Shown here one piece after another: positions 46,701 through 58,679 of a stretch of 64,000 nt of DNA. The DNA comes from Marsupella aquatica (Eukaryota; Marchantiophyta), in NCBI GenBank assembly GCA_973895155.1, contig OZ316894.1:20398001-20462000 (forward strand). Direction: 5' to 3'. The position numbers and the translations under genes were made by a program. Numbering within the stretch: position 1 is the first letter of the stretch; each line of letters opens with the position of its first letter. The notes beneath the pieces are model-generated. The model did no database searches and was not told the DNA's origin. It saw only the letters and a list, made by a program, of their open reading frames with translations.

Positions 46701-48882
46701 AGTGTTGACTTGAAGATTGCCATTCATGAAGTGATCCCAGAAATCACCTATTGCACTATCTAGAATTAATAGTAGTGTACATCTGGACAAAAACAAAGTA
46801 TGCAAACGAGTGGGCAGAAAGGAGGCACTACTGAAATTAAAAGGGTTTACCTTGGGGGTTTCCCAAGTATGATGGTCACATATCTTATGCGGGAAGCTAA
46901 ATTCTGAAAGTTCTATCTGAGTAAATGTGAAGAAGATACAGCTATGTTTACTGAGTACTACATGATCAATCCTTAACACCTATATGTGTTTGTTAAGTTC
47001 ACTATGATTGTTTCTATGGTATTTCTAATGATTGGACCCCTTGGGTAAGGGAACAGTTAATGATTAGACCCCTTGCGTAAGGGAACAGTTGCTGCAAGAA
47101 GATGTTACGGAGTGTAATTGTTTTTGGTAGTAGGAATGATGTAGCATTTAATCACAATTCGCCTAAATCTCTACTCAATTGTTTCATGTCTCCCAGGTTG
47201 AGAAGTTCCTTGCTTCGCATCTTCCAGTACTGAAGTTTGTTGATGATAATTCATTATTTGCAAAAGTGGACCTGTTGCGAGTCCAAGGTGTCCTCCAGAC
47301 CAACAGGATGGCATTGGATAGATTGTTTTGTGAACTTCTTTTGGAATCTGAGACCCCTGATTACACTATCAAGTTAAAATCCTTGGTTCAATTTGGTCAG
47401 GTAGTTTCAAATCTAATAACCATTTACAATTATTAGCAAATCGATTTTACACTAAGCAGCTCCTTGGTCATTTAGTAAGCACTGAGTTTTTACAATCTTG
47501 TCCAGTCAGAAATCCTCAAAACTTATCAGATAGAATGGCCTATGTGTGTAGAAAGCAGATTTATTGTATTAGTTCAATTGTATAAGGAGGAAAAAGGGTA
47601 CGGATACTCTTCTCAACAAAGGATATGCCATGTACTTGCTTGTCTAATGTTGTTGAGAAGAGTATCTCAATAATCTTGGTAACAATGCATTGACAAAACT
47701 GTGGGGGCGTTGTCTAACTAACCTTGTTCCCTACCTTGTCCCTGAAGTATTTTCCTTAATTTGATCAAAGTAGAAGCATATTAATGTAATCTTTGATATA
47801 TAAGAGCTTGTGTGAATCCACTAGAATAGAAATAACCAGGGAATGAACAGCCAATAGCACTACATCTAATTGTGTCCCTACAATTTGAAAATATGGCGAT
47901 CTCATTCCAACTACCATTCAGACAATAAATCCTGATTAAACCAGCTTGCACCAATGCAATGACCCTTTAAACAAGTGTATCTTTAAATTGAAGTACGTTT
48001 TTTCTTTAAAGTGCAGAACCGAAGACCTGAGTTAGATGTACCAAATGGTGCATTACTTCATCAAGTTGCACTTGAGGTTTATAGCATTGACATAATTCTT
48101 GAGGATGGTAGCAAACTCCTGGACCAAGATATCAATTACAAGGAATATGAAGTCATTGTTCTTCTTTTTGCAACAATGGTACATACCACACCTTAATGTT
48201 AAATTCAAGACATGCACAGTTTAAATCAAAATAAATAAATTATGTTGCACATACAGTGCTTGAATGGATTAAATCCTATAGCCAATTTGTTGCGTTTGGT
48301 ATGGTTTAAGCATTGGTTAATTGAACATTCCCCTTCACACCTAACATAAGAAATTACCAAGGAAAGAAATTGGGGTCAGGAGTTTGGAAAGTCTCAATTT
48401 CCAAGAACATGAAAATGCAGGGGAAGGATTTGCCTAAAGTCCCAGATGAAGATGGATTTAGTGCAAATTTGGAAGATAAGCCTAGGAAGACTAGTCCACA
48501 TGGAAAAAAATCACCAGAAACACAAGAAAAAGCAAAGGGAAGATCGTCCTCACCAAAAAAGGATCTCAAAGGAAAAGATGAGAAGACTTCACCAAAATCA
48601 CCAAAGTCGCCCAAGACTCCCAGGGATGATATGTCAAAACCCAAAGGAAAGGAGAAAAATGAAAAGTTGCAAAAGTTAGGGGAGGTTGACACAAAAGATG
48701 AAAAAACAAAAGAAAATGAAGCTAGAGAGAAAGCTAAAGCCGAGTATGAAGATGCACTTGCAAATCTATTGACCAAATTTATAGTGGATGAGGTTGCAGT
48801 CTACAAAGCTCCAAAAGTTGTTAAAGGAGTTGATTCCAAAAGTACAAAGGGAAAACCTCAAAAACCAGCAGCAAAGAAGTAG
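40764..48882 (+). CDS. RSPH10B-like radial spoke MORN-repeat protein
   Basis: Exons with good borders: 40764-41282, 41772-41867, 42149-42438, 43348-43483, 44060-44188, about 44936-45110, 45718-45923, 46181-46273, 46551-46643, 47197-47400, 48017-48178 and about 48421-48882. Phases agree throughout, giving about 854 aa, near the ~870 aa of human RSPH10B. About eight MORN repeats (YEGDF.N.LGKGSY type) occupy residues ~120-390. A Lys/Ser-rich linker follows, then SNEQFWRLLHDGH, DRML and DIHSYTRQLILREMVSAF, as in RSPH10B. The C-terminal tail is very rich in Lys, Ser and Pro. RSPH10B sits in the radial spoke head of motile cilia and sperm flagella, so the gene fits a plant with swimming sperm. The starts of exons 6 and 12 lack good polypyrimidine tracts and are uncertain. 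Confidence 0.85.
43225..43340. repeat. Intronic direct duplication
   Basis: GCTTTGTTYTAGTCTTGTGG followed by ATATTCAAGASTGGCT occurs twice in succession, about 55 bases apart, in the intron before the 43348 exon. The third partial copy (GCCTTGCTTTGTTCC) leads into the acceptor of that exon. Confidence 0.7.
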
Positions 48883-50050
48883 TGCTTTTTGAGCACATGG
48901 ATATTGTTATTTAAGGCACTTTGAAAATGAATAGTAAAATGAGGCTGTGATTGACTAATATTAGTTTTTGATTTTAATTCCTACCATCACTAATTGCTTG
49001 ATATTCTACATTAAGAAATGTAAAACTAACTGATTTTGTCCAAACATCTTGAGCTTACAGCAGAAATCATGATGATCATCATCATCATCCTTGTGATTAC
49101 TATATGTCCTCTTCGATCACCCCTACATCCCCAAATACAAGTATAGTATAGTGAAGTCATTTCATGCTCGCATCCAGATCAAGAATTCAATGAGTCATCT
49201 GCCCCCTCTTAAGAAAATGCCAAAGTGTGTATTAGTGATTTATAAAATCATTATATTTGTGTTTGCATATTCACATTCAAACCAATTTGTTGACATTAAC
49301 CGTCCCGATCTCAAAGCTTCAATTTCCTCACAGTCTCACTGTCTTGCTACACCGCTAATTGACTAGACCTAGCTGTTGCCAATGCTTGTTTTTATGAGTT
49401 GGCAACTTGTTGAGTTTTAATAAACCCTATTGGGGTTTTGCTCTTTGCTTATCAATGGGTTTGAATTAGTATTAACCCACTTTAGCTTATTATAAGGAAA
49501 CCTAAGCATCATTTGTGACAATTGACCCTTCAGACAGGTAGCCTAAAATAATAGTCATTTGCAAATTCGGGCAGGTGGCATGACTCAGGTCTATCATGTA
49601 TTATTACTATATTTGCAAACCTTGCTGCTGCTAAAATTGTTCAACTCAGTGCACATTGGTGGGACTTGCCGGGATATCAAAGAAAGTACAACAGACAGTT
49701 GTACTTACAAGCTGAGACTCATAGGGTGGAATTGGATTCAGTAAAGACGTTTGTGATTTTTCCTTTTGTATTTTGGAGTGTATTAATTTGCCATACACCT
49801 TCCCTTCTTTAGAGGAGGGCATTATGTGAAGTATCACAAAAATAGCAAAGGTAAAATCCAAATATAGGGTTACCAAATAAAACTAACATAATAACTTGTA
49901 TCAAAATCACAAGATTTGTTTTTAACTTATTTCATGCCTTTGGACAATTCAGGCTCTTTCACTTGGATTGTCTATTTAGAGATTCACTTTTTCTTGTTGG
50001 TTATCAAAAAATCACTCAAGTGTTTATGTACATTAATCTCCTAGTTACTG

Positions 50051-50122
50051 GCATTATGAGAATAATGCCCTCAAAAATTGGCCTACGGCCCTCATTTTTC
50101 AAGGCATTATATCTCATAATGC
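50051..50122. repeat. Small foldback, copy 1
   Basis: GCATTATGAGA at 50051 is the inverse complement of TCTCATAATGC at 50112, enclosing about 50 bases. A related hairpin is at 52016-52078, where GCATTATGGGA pairs with TCCCATAAGG. Both also contain GCATTATATC just before the right arm. They appear to be two members of a short foldback family. Confidence 0.6.
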
Positions 50123-51156
50123 TCTCTAACCAGGACATTATCCTATTCAAACTGCTCCCCATGGGAAATCTAGTATTTTAAGTCTAAATCCATATCATCT
50201 CAGTTAAAATGCATGATGTCTTAGATCCAATGGAAACTTGGAAATCCTATTTGAGCAAAAGGATTGGAATTGAATGACCATGAATTGGAAGATGTGAATT
50301 TGTTTCCTTGGCAGTTGTGAACATCAGTGACTCAAATGTCATATCCACTGAGAGTTACTAGTGCGTTTCTTTGTCTTGAATGATGCTTTCATTAGCCGAT
50401 ACTATTTTTATTACTACTGTGTTTCTAAAAGGGTTGCCCAAAACTGATGGCCACATCCAGTTAATCAATCCTAGCGAGCAATGAATTTCATGGTACCTAC
50501 ATTCATCCATGCTTTATCAGCCAGTGGTTATGAGTTCCTATCAAGCAAGAATTTGACCAACCCATTGTTTTTAACTGGTGCTTGAACTGGTGAGGTCTTT
50601 CTTCAATCTTGTCCATTTGCAGCTGACTAGTCAGATTGCATTTGAGATCCAAGATGGTCTCTGGTTACTCACTTTGCTGGGGCTTGCGGGTAGCGCTGTG
50701 ACCCACATTTGGGTCATCCCCTGTGTTGGGTTGGTTAGCAGATTTCTTGTCAAGTGCCGTTTTTTCCTTCTTGCATTTGACTGGAACTGTTGTTGAACAT
50801 AAGACCTCCTTGTAGAGTGTTGTCAAATAAGTGATGTTTGGTAGAAGTGTTCTTGAAAATAAAATAGTAAGTGATCTTGAGCATAAGCAAAATAGCCAAG
50901 CAATTGGACACTCCGGGGAGCTGGTAGTCAACTTGCAACTGATTTCTAAGGGCTTGCCAGCTGCTCCAAGCGTGTCTGGTTGAGCATGGAAAGTATGCAC
51001 AAATAGTACCCTTGGGTTAGGAAAAAGTGTTACTGTAGTCTACCCAGGGAGATTTCTGCCAAAACATCATTTTGTAAACAGTCCATTAGATAAAGGTATG
51101 GGCTTGCATATTGTAGTTTAGATTCATTAGCTTTTCCCTGATTCATAATTGAATTC

Positions 51157-51180
51157 GGGGGGGGGGGGGGGGGGGGGGGG
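51157..51180 (+). repeat. Homopolymer run of 24 G
   Basis: Twenty-four consecutive G residues follow GAATTC and precede CGGGTTGG. True length is uncertain because such runs are error-prone in sequencing. Confidence 0.85.
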
Positions 51181-52015
51181 CGGGTTGGTCTGAAAGTCAT
51201 GAAATCTCCAGATTTTTCACCAAATGCAAGCAAAGGAAAATGGGAAAGTTGCAGGTGAAAACTTTGAACAGAGGTTGCGTTTGTGATAAGTGCAACATTG
51301 GCAAGCTTGCACTTATTTTTGGATGTATTGGTTTGTGGACAGTGATATTTTTTGCAGCGGTGGGCGTAGCACAACAGTGTGGACCACGATCTCTGTGTCA
51401 CTGTCAATTTCTTGCTTACATTGGTTCTCCGTGACATTGTGCTGTGAGATAGTTTTCCCAACATGTAGGGTGCAGTTAGACGCAGCTGACTTTACTGAAG
51501 AAATTTTCAGCTTTGTCTATTGACAAACCTTGCTGGCATGGAATGAAGCTAAAATCTGGTCTCCGGGCTTCAAATCCTCTTTGCTTCATATTTGGTTCAG
51601 TTGGCAGCAGGGTCAACCAATTTTTTCCTTTTTTAAATGGGCAATTGGGGTTCACTTTTATGACAATTCTTTGCAAAGCAAGTGCATTGGGTTATTGTAT
51701 CAACAAATGCAAGGAGATCGTATGCTCAGCAATATTTCCAACACTTCCACTCAACATCATTTTTAGTAAGGGGTAAATGTATCAATAAAGTAGTTCAAGT
51801 CTTATCAATAAAACTTGTTAATCTATCAATGAAAGATTTTTAGCCTAATTAAAACTAGTTGATGTATCTTAATGGCCTTTGTGGTTTTCCACTTGGTATT
51901 TTTCAGGGCATTAGGGGAGCATAATGGCTAGGTCAATATCTACTGTAGATCTCCTCGTCAGAAAAAATGAGAATCGTTCAGGCCCCTTTCAGGATAGTAA
52001 GATCATGGTTCTGGA

Positions 52016-52078
52016 GCATTATGGGAACTAATAATCCCGTAAAAGCTCTCGTTTTTATGAGCATTATATCCCATAAGG
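52016..52078. repeat. Small foldback, copy 2
   Basis: GCATTATGGGA pairs with TCCCATAAGG. The copy shares GCATTATATC and TCATTTTT/TCGTTTTT-like loop sequence with the copy at 50051-50122. Confidence 0.5.
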
Positions 52079-53605
52079 TACTCTAAAGAGTACTTTACTG
52101 TGTACAAAAGATTTATGGTCTAAAAGTGTGGGTCGTTTCTCTCTGAATAAGTTGAATATTAGTGACTTAACCCTTAACTTTGAGGAGTCACTGCTGTAAC
52201 ACGATATCATTCTGTCCTGAGATAAATGACAGAAAGCCGGGTACAATTCGGATATCATCACGCAGACGAGAAACGATGCACTTTGTCACTTGATCATGTA
52301 GATGGAGATCAGTATGTGACATGCTTCGGAGAAATTCGGGCGATCGATGCTCGAGATTGCTGTCTACAAGAAATATCATCAAGCAGAGAGGTATGTCACA
52401 AACCAGCTTAATAGATCATTCTTCATGATCAGAGCTGGCAACAAGAAATCTAGACAAGTGGTCAAGAGGAAACCTGCCATAGATGCTGCTGATTAGTTAG
52501 GAATACTAACCAATTGCTCAATCGCTTGAAAGCAAGTGAAGGGACACAACTTTTGAAGGCTTCAGTAATGCGGCTCTTCGGCGTGTGTTGACAAATCTTT
52601 GTCCCCCGTGCTGATTTAGAGCTGATGGAACTTTCAGCGGGGGAGGAATCAGAATCAGAGGCCAGTAACTTGCAAGTACCTCTTGACTGGAGTGAAGCTG
52701 TCTCAAAACGGTTACTGCTCAAGGTAGACTTTCCGTATTGTGCCCTGAGACAATGAGAGTCAATGGCTAAGACATGAGAGACCTGACGGACCTCTTCAAT
52801 GTCTGTCTATCTCAGTCTCAGGGACAGAACGGAAGGACAATTCCCAGGTTAGGGTGAGTTAGGGCAAGGATTGGACGAATATCGACCAAAGCAAGATGGC
52901 GAAATAGAATGCAGACTCGCTTTCTCAGCTAAGTTCACAGTTGTAGCAGAGTTAGAGAGCGAAGTCATTCGGAGATCTGCTGTCGACTGCATCTGAATTT
53001 AGTTTTCCAGCGTATGTAATTAAACCTCCGGTCCGGTTCAAGTGCTTACCTGTAAAGGTGCTGCTCAACATGAGTTGGCGATGGTGGACAATCCTACTCG
53101 AATGTAATGATTTAATTAAAAATCGCAACCGCAGAAGAACAATTACCACATGGCTCCCCGGAAGACGGATTTTTTGGCTACAGCGCTTGTGTTGAAGGTC
53201 TTTTGCATGAGTTGTCAATGGCGAGCGATCCATCACGTATCTACCGTCTTGTGAGGAAATTGTTACCCGCACTAGAAAGTTCGCCGTAAGGATCTTCCTG
53301 AGGACCGTAGTTTCTAAATCCCATGCATAAGGCAGACGTTTCACCTTTATTTGAAAACGCGGATTTACTCCAGGTGCTCCGAACTGACGGAGAGATAAGC
53401 AAGTGTTGCTCGAAATGAAGGGGGAACAAATGAAGGGCCTGGGAGAGGGCGACCTGATGATCAAAACGTGTGGGCAATGAAGTCATTCCAACGGGCATGT
53501 CTTCCGTCCGTGTCTCCGACATTGATTGATTGATTGATCGATTTCGACTCGAAGTCTGCATTGTCAAGCGGGATAGCGCGCGGACTGCATTTTCTGTGAC
53601 CTACT

Positions 53606-56097
53606 ATGGCTCACAATTCAAGTCCGGTTCGAAAAGGAGGACAGCATGCGCCATTTGAAATCATACTTGACGAAGGTTGTTCCATTATTTGCGATGAAGT
53701 GCCTGTTAACTGCACAATCAGGGTGCTACCAGTGGACGGGCGCAGTCCGCCACGCATGAGCCCCGTATCGCAATGGATGGAAGATTACCCTTCTGGTAGT
53801 CATTCAGAAGGAGGAGAGGATTGGGGTCCTCCGCCGAGAGATAAATACGGTAATGTCATAGGATCCCCGATCTCGTCACCTCCGTCTCCAATGAGATCGA
53901 GAAGAAGCATCGCGGAGAGCGTGCGGAGGAACATCCAGGAGAACACTGGAGGAGCCACCAGTAGTGAGGGCATTCACAGGGGATTTGGAGGAGGCGAGTA
54001 CGACATCTTCGCGTTCAGAAAACCATACTGCAAACACGAGTCTCCGAGTCCGTCCGCGACACCATCGTTCACATCTGCCTCTTCTTACACCACCTCCTCC
54101 AGCCATGAGCCATCACCACCACCCGCAGAGCAGAATGCTAGCACCGACCGTCTCCTGAACTCGAATCGGCCGCAGATCGCCTTCAAAAGAACCAACATAC
54201 AGATAGATGGCACCGATTTGCGAGAAATGCACCCCACTTTGGAGCCTCCAGCCGCCGCCCCTCCTCAACTTCCTCCTCAACCTCCTCCGTCATCGTCTCG
54301 CCCCTCACCGGCGTCCCCTTCGAGAGAAACTCGATGCTGCGGCATGGCCGATTACAATCCAGCCGACTACAGGTCTACAACGCCCGAGACAAATCGATCA
54401 AAAACACCCGAGACAGAGAAACCAAACCCGCCCGAGACAAATCGATCAAAAACTCCCGAGACAGATCAACCCAAACCGCCAGAGAGAGATCTATCAAAAG
54501 CGCCCGAGCGAGACTCTCGACAAGCTGTTTCTGCTTTCGTTTCGTCCACAGTTGGTGGGAAATGTACGTACCACGATTTGCAGCCGTGCCCCACTCGAGC
54601 CGGTTGTCGATGCAGGGAGAACCGCCCGGGGCAGAGCAGTGGCTCGCCGCCTCCTTCTGGCGGAACGGAGGGAGGGCGCTCTTGCAAGTATCACAACGCT
54701 CTCCCCTGCCCTGCGCTCGCCGGCGTTCCCTGCCGGTCCAGCATTATTGATTTGGCTTCTGTTGCTGCTGCTGCTGCATCAGAAATTGCCCCTCCTGGTC
54801 ACCTCCGTTCAGTTGTGGCTCCCGCTGCTCCTGTTGGTCATTTCCGTATCAGCATGAGGGCATCAGTGTAAGGACACGCCCATCTTTGGTCTTCGTGAGG
54901 TTTCTGTTTGCTTTGTCCTTTTTATGGTCTCTTAGCTTTGGGATGTTGTTTGCTCTTTTTGTGCGCCGCCCCCCCCCCCTTCCCCTTTTCCCTTTGGCAT
55001 GGATTTTTCTTTTAATCTCCCTTTTACCGGGTCTCCTACTTTGGGATCTTGTCTTGTGTCTTGTGTTTTTCTTCTTTGACAACGGATATATTTTCTTCTT
55101 TTGTTATCTCCCTTTTACTGGTCTCCTACCTTTGGGATCTTGTTTGCTCTTTTTGCCCCCTATTATTTTCCCATTGGCATAGTCTTACAAATCTCCGTTT
55201 AATTGTGTCTCCTACTTTGGGATATCTTTTTGTATTTCTTTGGCAGTGTACATGTTTTCTTCGTTTGTTATGTCCCTTTCACTGGTCTCCTACCTTTGGA
55301 ATATTGTCTGCTCGTTTTGCCCTCTTTTTACCCCCCTTCTGCAATTTGTATATGTTTTCTTTGGGAACTTGCCTCCAGTTTTAATCTTTCGGTTGTATTT
55401 GTTTTTCTTCCCTTTATTTGGTCTCCTACCTTTGGGACCTTGTCTCTAGGTTCTGGGCCTTTTTGTTCTATATGTTTCCTCGTTTTTATTGTGGATCTTG
55501 TCTCCTGTGATATACTTATATGTTCAGTTTAGTCCAGTAGATGTTTGTTTCGAATACTCTTTGTTTGGTCATAATTGTGTCTTCGTCCTGCTCTTTTTGA
55601 GAACGAGTTCCTGGACCAGGCTCCGGTTGTCAATAACAAGGCAAAATGCAGGAAGACCTGGGAACTGTTGGACCGGGGGAATAAAAGTAGGATAAAGTGA
55701 TTAGTTGGGGGCTTATCAATCAGATCAGTCAATGCACAGCGGAAGAGCGGCAACTAACATCTGAAAACTGTGCAGGGGAGAGATACAAAAGAGTGGGGCC
55801 GCCAGTCCTGCCCCCAGCCGACCACAAAGCCCAGATGCAAGGTCTCAGAGTTTGCCGGAAATCTCCCCAGGGCCTCATGGTGCAGACGTGAGTTCTAAAA
55901 GCGTGCCTGAGTCGAACTCCAGACCAGGAAGCCCCTCCAGACCAGTAAGCTTCGGATGCGCAGGAGTGGCCTACCCTCCAAGAACAATTTCTCCTCCTCC
56001 TAAGAGCCCAAGATCAAGAACTCCATCGAGACGAAATCAAAAGTGGAAAGGTGAATTCATGTTGTCAACAGGCAACAAGATCCCCAAATTGTACTGA
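53606..56097 (+). CDS. Unrecognised Pro/Ser-rich protein with duplicated Cys/His motif
   Basis: Two exons, 53606-54867 and 55776-56097, give 527 aa. The donor AGT|GTAAGG and acceptor TGCAG|GGGAG join in phase and replace the stop that follows the donor. The N-terminus starts MAHNSSPVRKGG and is moderately structured (FEIILDEGCSIICDEVPVN, a likely beta-rich segment). Most of the rest is disordered and rich in Pro, Ser and Glu. About residues 255-305 hold tandem (N/D)RSK-T/A-PE(T/R) repeats. A motif C-x-Y-H-x3-P-C-P-x3-A-G-x2-C occurs twice, starting at Cys320 and Cys360. Exon 2 adds a Ser/Pro/Arg-rich tail (SPSRP, SPPPKSPRSRTPSRR). I do not recognise the family. Metal binding by the Cys/His pairs is only a suggestion. 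Confidence 0.65.
54905..55450. repeat. Degenerate ~130-bp repeats inside the intron
   Basis: The phrase CTGGTCTCCTACCTTTGGGA with TCTTGTTTGCTCTTTTTGCC variants recurs at about 54930, 55030, 55120, 55205, 55285 and 55420. Strongly T/C-rich spacers separate the copies. The repeats fill most of the 908-bp intron of the gene at 53606. Hydrophobic open frames here are by-products of the T-rich composition. Confidence 0.75.
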
Positions 56098-58679
56098 CTT
56101 GGTTCCATAGTAGTCATCCGATCCATTTTCTAACAATGCCTCCGGTTCAATCAAGTCGTTTCTGCTTCATTTGAATTTTCGAACCTTGCAATTCTACCTT
56201 CAGTGAGGGGTCCCGCTAGCCCGAAAATTTCATGTTTTTACACCACTGAGCACGTTCGATGACATGGCTAACCATGACAGTTTGCTCCCTGCAGGAGTTT
56301 GTCTTTAGCAGCATGAGAAGAACATGCCAACAGTATCAACAATTCTGCGGGCACAATAGAGGACAGAAGTGTCCATCTGTTTGTGTTTACGGTCAGAAAA
56401 AGGGACTCTTCTTGGTCTGGAACTGGTGAACAGTGGTATCCAATTTCGAAGCAATGGATTGCACATAGAGAGGGATGTGGTCATGTGTCCCGCTGTCCGC
56501 AGAAACTCAATGGAAGAGAATGCAAAACACGAGAGATTTAGTTCTAAGTTTTCTATAATTATGCGGAATACTACATCTAGGAGGCAGAGCATGAGTTTCC
56601 CCGTTTAGAAAGCATCAGATGACCAAGAAAGGTATTTGGGCTATCAAGCTCGAGATCTGCGCTGGGCATGGCATATTGATGTGCACTGTAACCAAGCCTC
56701 CTGAGTTCCACTGGGATGGGAGTGGATTTCTAATGACCATGGAGCCATAAGGCTTGCACCCAATAAAGTACTAAAAATTTGATTCTACTGGAAATTGTCG
56801 TTCTAATACAATTTGCATCGGCCACCAAGGCTGTGCATCCGATCATCTCAACTTGACAGTAGTGGAAACAAGGAGGTTTTACCAATAACTTGCCAAGAAG
56901 GAAAGTAACTATCACGTACGACTTAAAGATGATTGTAGTGGGATAGTGAAGTCAACAAGGACATTACAAGGCCACAGATTGAACATTTGATTCCCAAATC
57001 GAGAGGCGGTCAAATTGAGAAAATAGCTGCCTTTAGATCATAGTTTCGATGTAAAGTGATTGTCACGCATCAGATGACAATCCCAGGTGTTCTTATATAC
57101 ATCACCGTTGCAGCCAAGATTAGTTTGTTGCCAGCAAAGTCCAAGCTAATGGAGTTTCGAGTGATTCACCCCCTTCAGTGGTACACTCTGCTCAGGGGTC
57201 AGGATAAGATTACTCTAGACTGATCATGCAAACAGTTTACCAAGCACGAGAACGATACATTGAGTGATTGAAACATCAACTACAGCAACAGCCCAAGCAG
57301 ACTGAATAGGCCGCTGACGAATGCACACCTCTAAGTGCAAAGAAAATTCTGACCTGAATTTAAGTGCACTGCTTGTTTGTACCGATAAAGTTCCAGACAT
57401 CTTTACACTTATACTATCTTCCTCCCACACCCAGCCTTAGCTGCCACACATAAACGTTCATTAACCTTAAGTGAGTTTTCGGACCGGCTGTAGACGACAG
57501 ACCTTTGAAGAGGAACCTGATGACTGCATTTAAGAATTATGTATAATCTCGCTCACCTGCTCTATCGGCAGATCAGGTATATGCAGAACTTGTACGTGAC
57601 TTCTTCCAGCCAGTCTAGTCAGAGCGTAGAAAAGTTCTGCTTTGCTTCGTCGGGTTAGTACTTTCATTCCGCCAGTAGGTATATCAGTGTTGCTATTGGA
57701 AACTTGAATGTGCTGAATTCTGGATATGAGAGCAAATCGCTCCACATTACTGTTATTGCAGTGGAAATATTTGGTGAGGAGCTTTCACAAAATCTCAATT
57801 AAAACCGTGATAGTCACCACTATGATACTACGAGGCAGGGATATCAATCACTGCCTCATTGTCTTGCATGACTGCGTTAATGAAACTGCTATTCACGTTT
57901 CTTAGTAGGCACAATTCAACTTTTTGAACTGCTCCAGCGAATGAGTGAAAGAGCCTGCCTCCATATCTTCCACCGCTTGTTCCTCAGATGGGAATAAGAT
58001 ATCAGTTCTCTGCATAAATAGAGACTGGGATAGGTCGATTAATTTGACAGCCATCAGATTAAATGCCTCCTATCTATTAGTATAGCACAGTATATGGGTG
58101 TTGTGTGAGTCATAACGAGCTTAACCAAAACCAACGAGTTCAATGGCATCGCAGAAAGAGCAGCTTATTTGGAGCCTACTTCCACGAAATGCATGTAGCG
58201 TAACCTGCATGAAGACCGGACCCTGCAGCCTGATTAAGTTTCGGGAAGAATGACCATTTTCTCAAATCTTTCACATACCTGATTCGCTAATGAGGAACCA
58301 TTATCTTCAAATTCTTCACCAAACATCTTGTCTGCCGAAATCATAGACAAGCCCAATCTGCAGTAATGCAAGTACCCCATTAACTTTTTCAATACAAGAA
58401 TGAATTCCAAATCTAACTCCAATCTACATTGCCAAGGATCCGCACCTGGCTTGAAACAATGGTGGAATAAGAAGAGCTAGAGACAGATCGATTACTTTCA
58501 AACCTAAAGTTTTCTTCAGCAGGTCTCCCTGCCTTGATTGAATCTCAGACCCAACTTCTGGCCTACGCTACGACCTTAATGCAAGACGAATGACTATTAC
58601 ACCAACTACTATTAAGAACTTCAGAACCCGTTTCTACAGAGTTGAGAGAAGACATATTGTGAAGCCAAACACGATTGGA
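56098..58679. other. Interval without an assigned gene
   Basis: Short minus-strand frames at 57745-57530 and 58422-58234 have protein-like composition (for example GMKVLTRRSKAELFYALTRL), but no splice-linked partners and no family resemblance that I can name. They could be exons of an unrecognised minus-strand gene. Confidence 0.35.

Larger units (their letters stand above)
48883..53605. other. Long interval without an assigned gene
   Basis: The interval holds two small related hairpins (50051-50122, 52016-52078) and a G24 tract (51157-51180). Possible exon-like pieces are at 52226-52390, with a strong AGAG|GTATGT donor, and at about 52626-52722 on the plus strand. They have protein-like content (for example ESESEASNLQVPLDWSEA), but I could not join them into a frame or recognise a family. 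The segment 53400-53605 upstream of the next gene is more GC-rich and likely promoter/5' UTR. Confidence 0.4.

Noticed and set aside
54886-55532. Hydrophobic plus-strand frames that look like membrane proteins
   Set aside because: They fall in a T-rich intron with a degenerate repeat. Phe/Leu/Cys/Ser richness is the expected translation of T/C-rich DNA.
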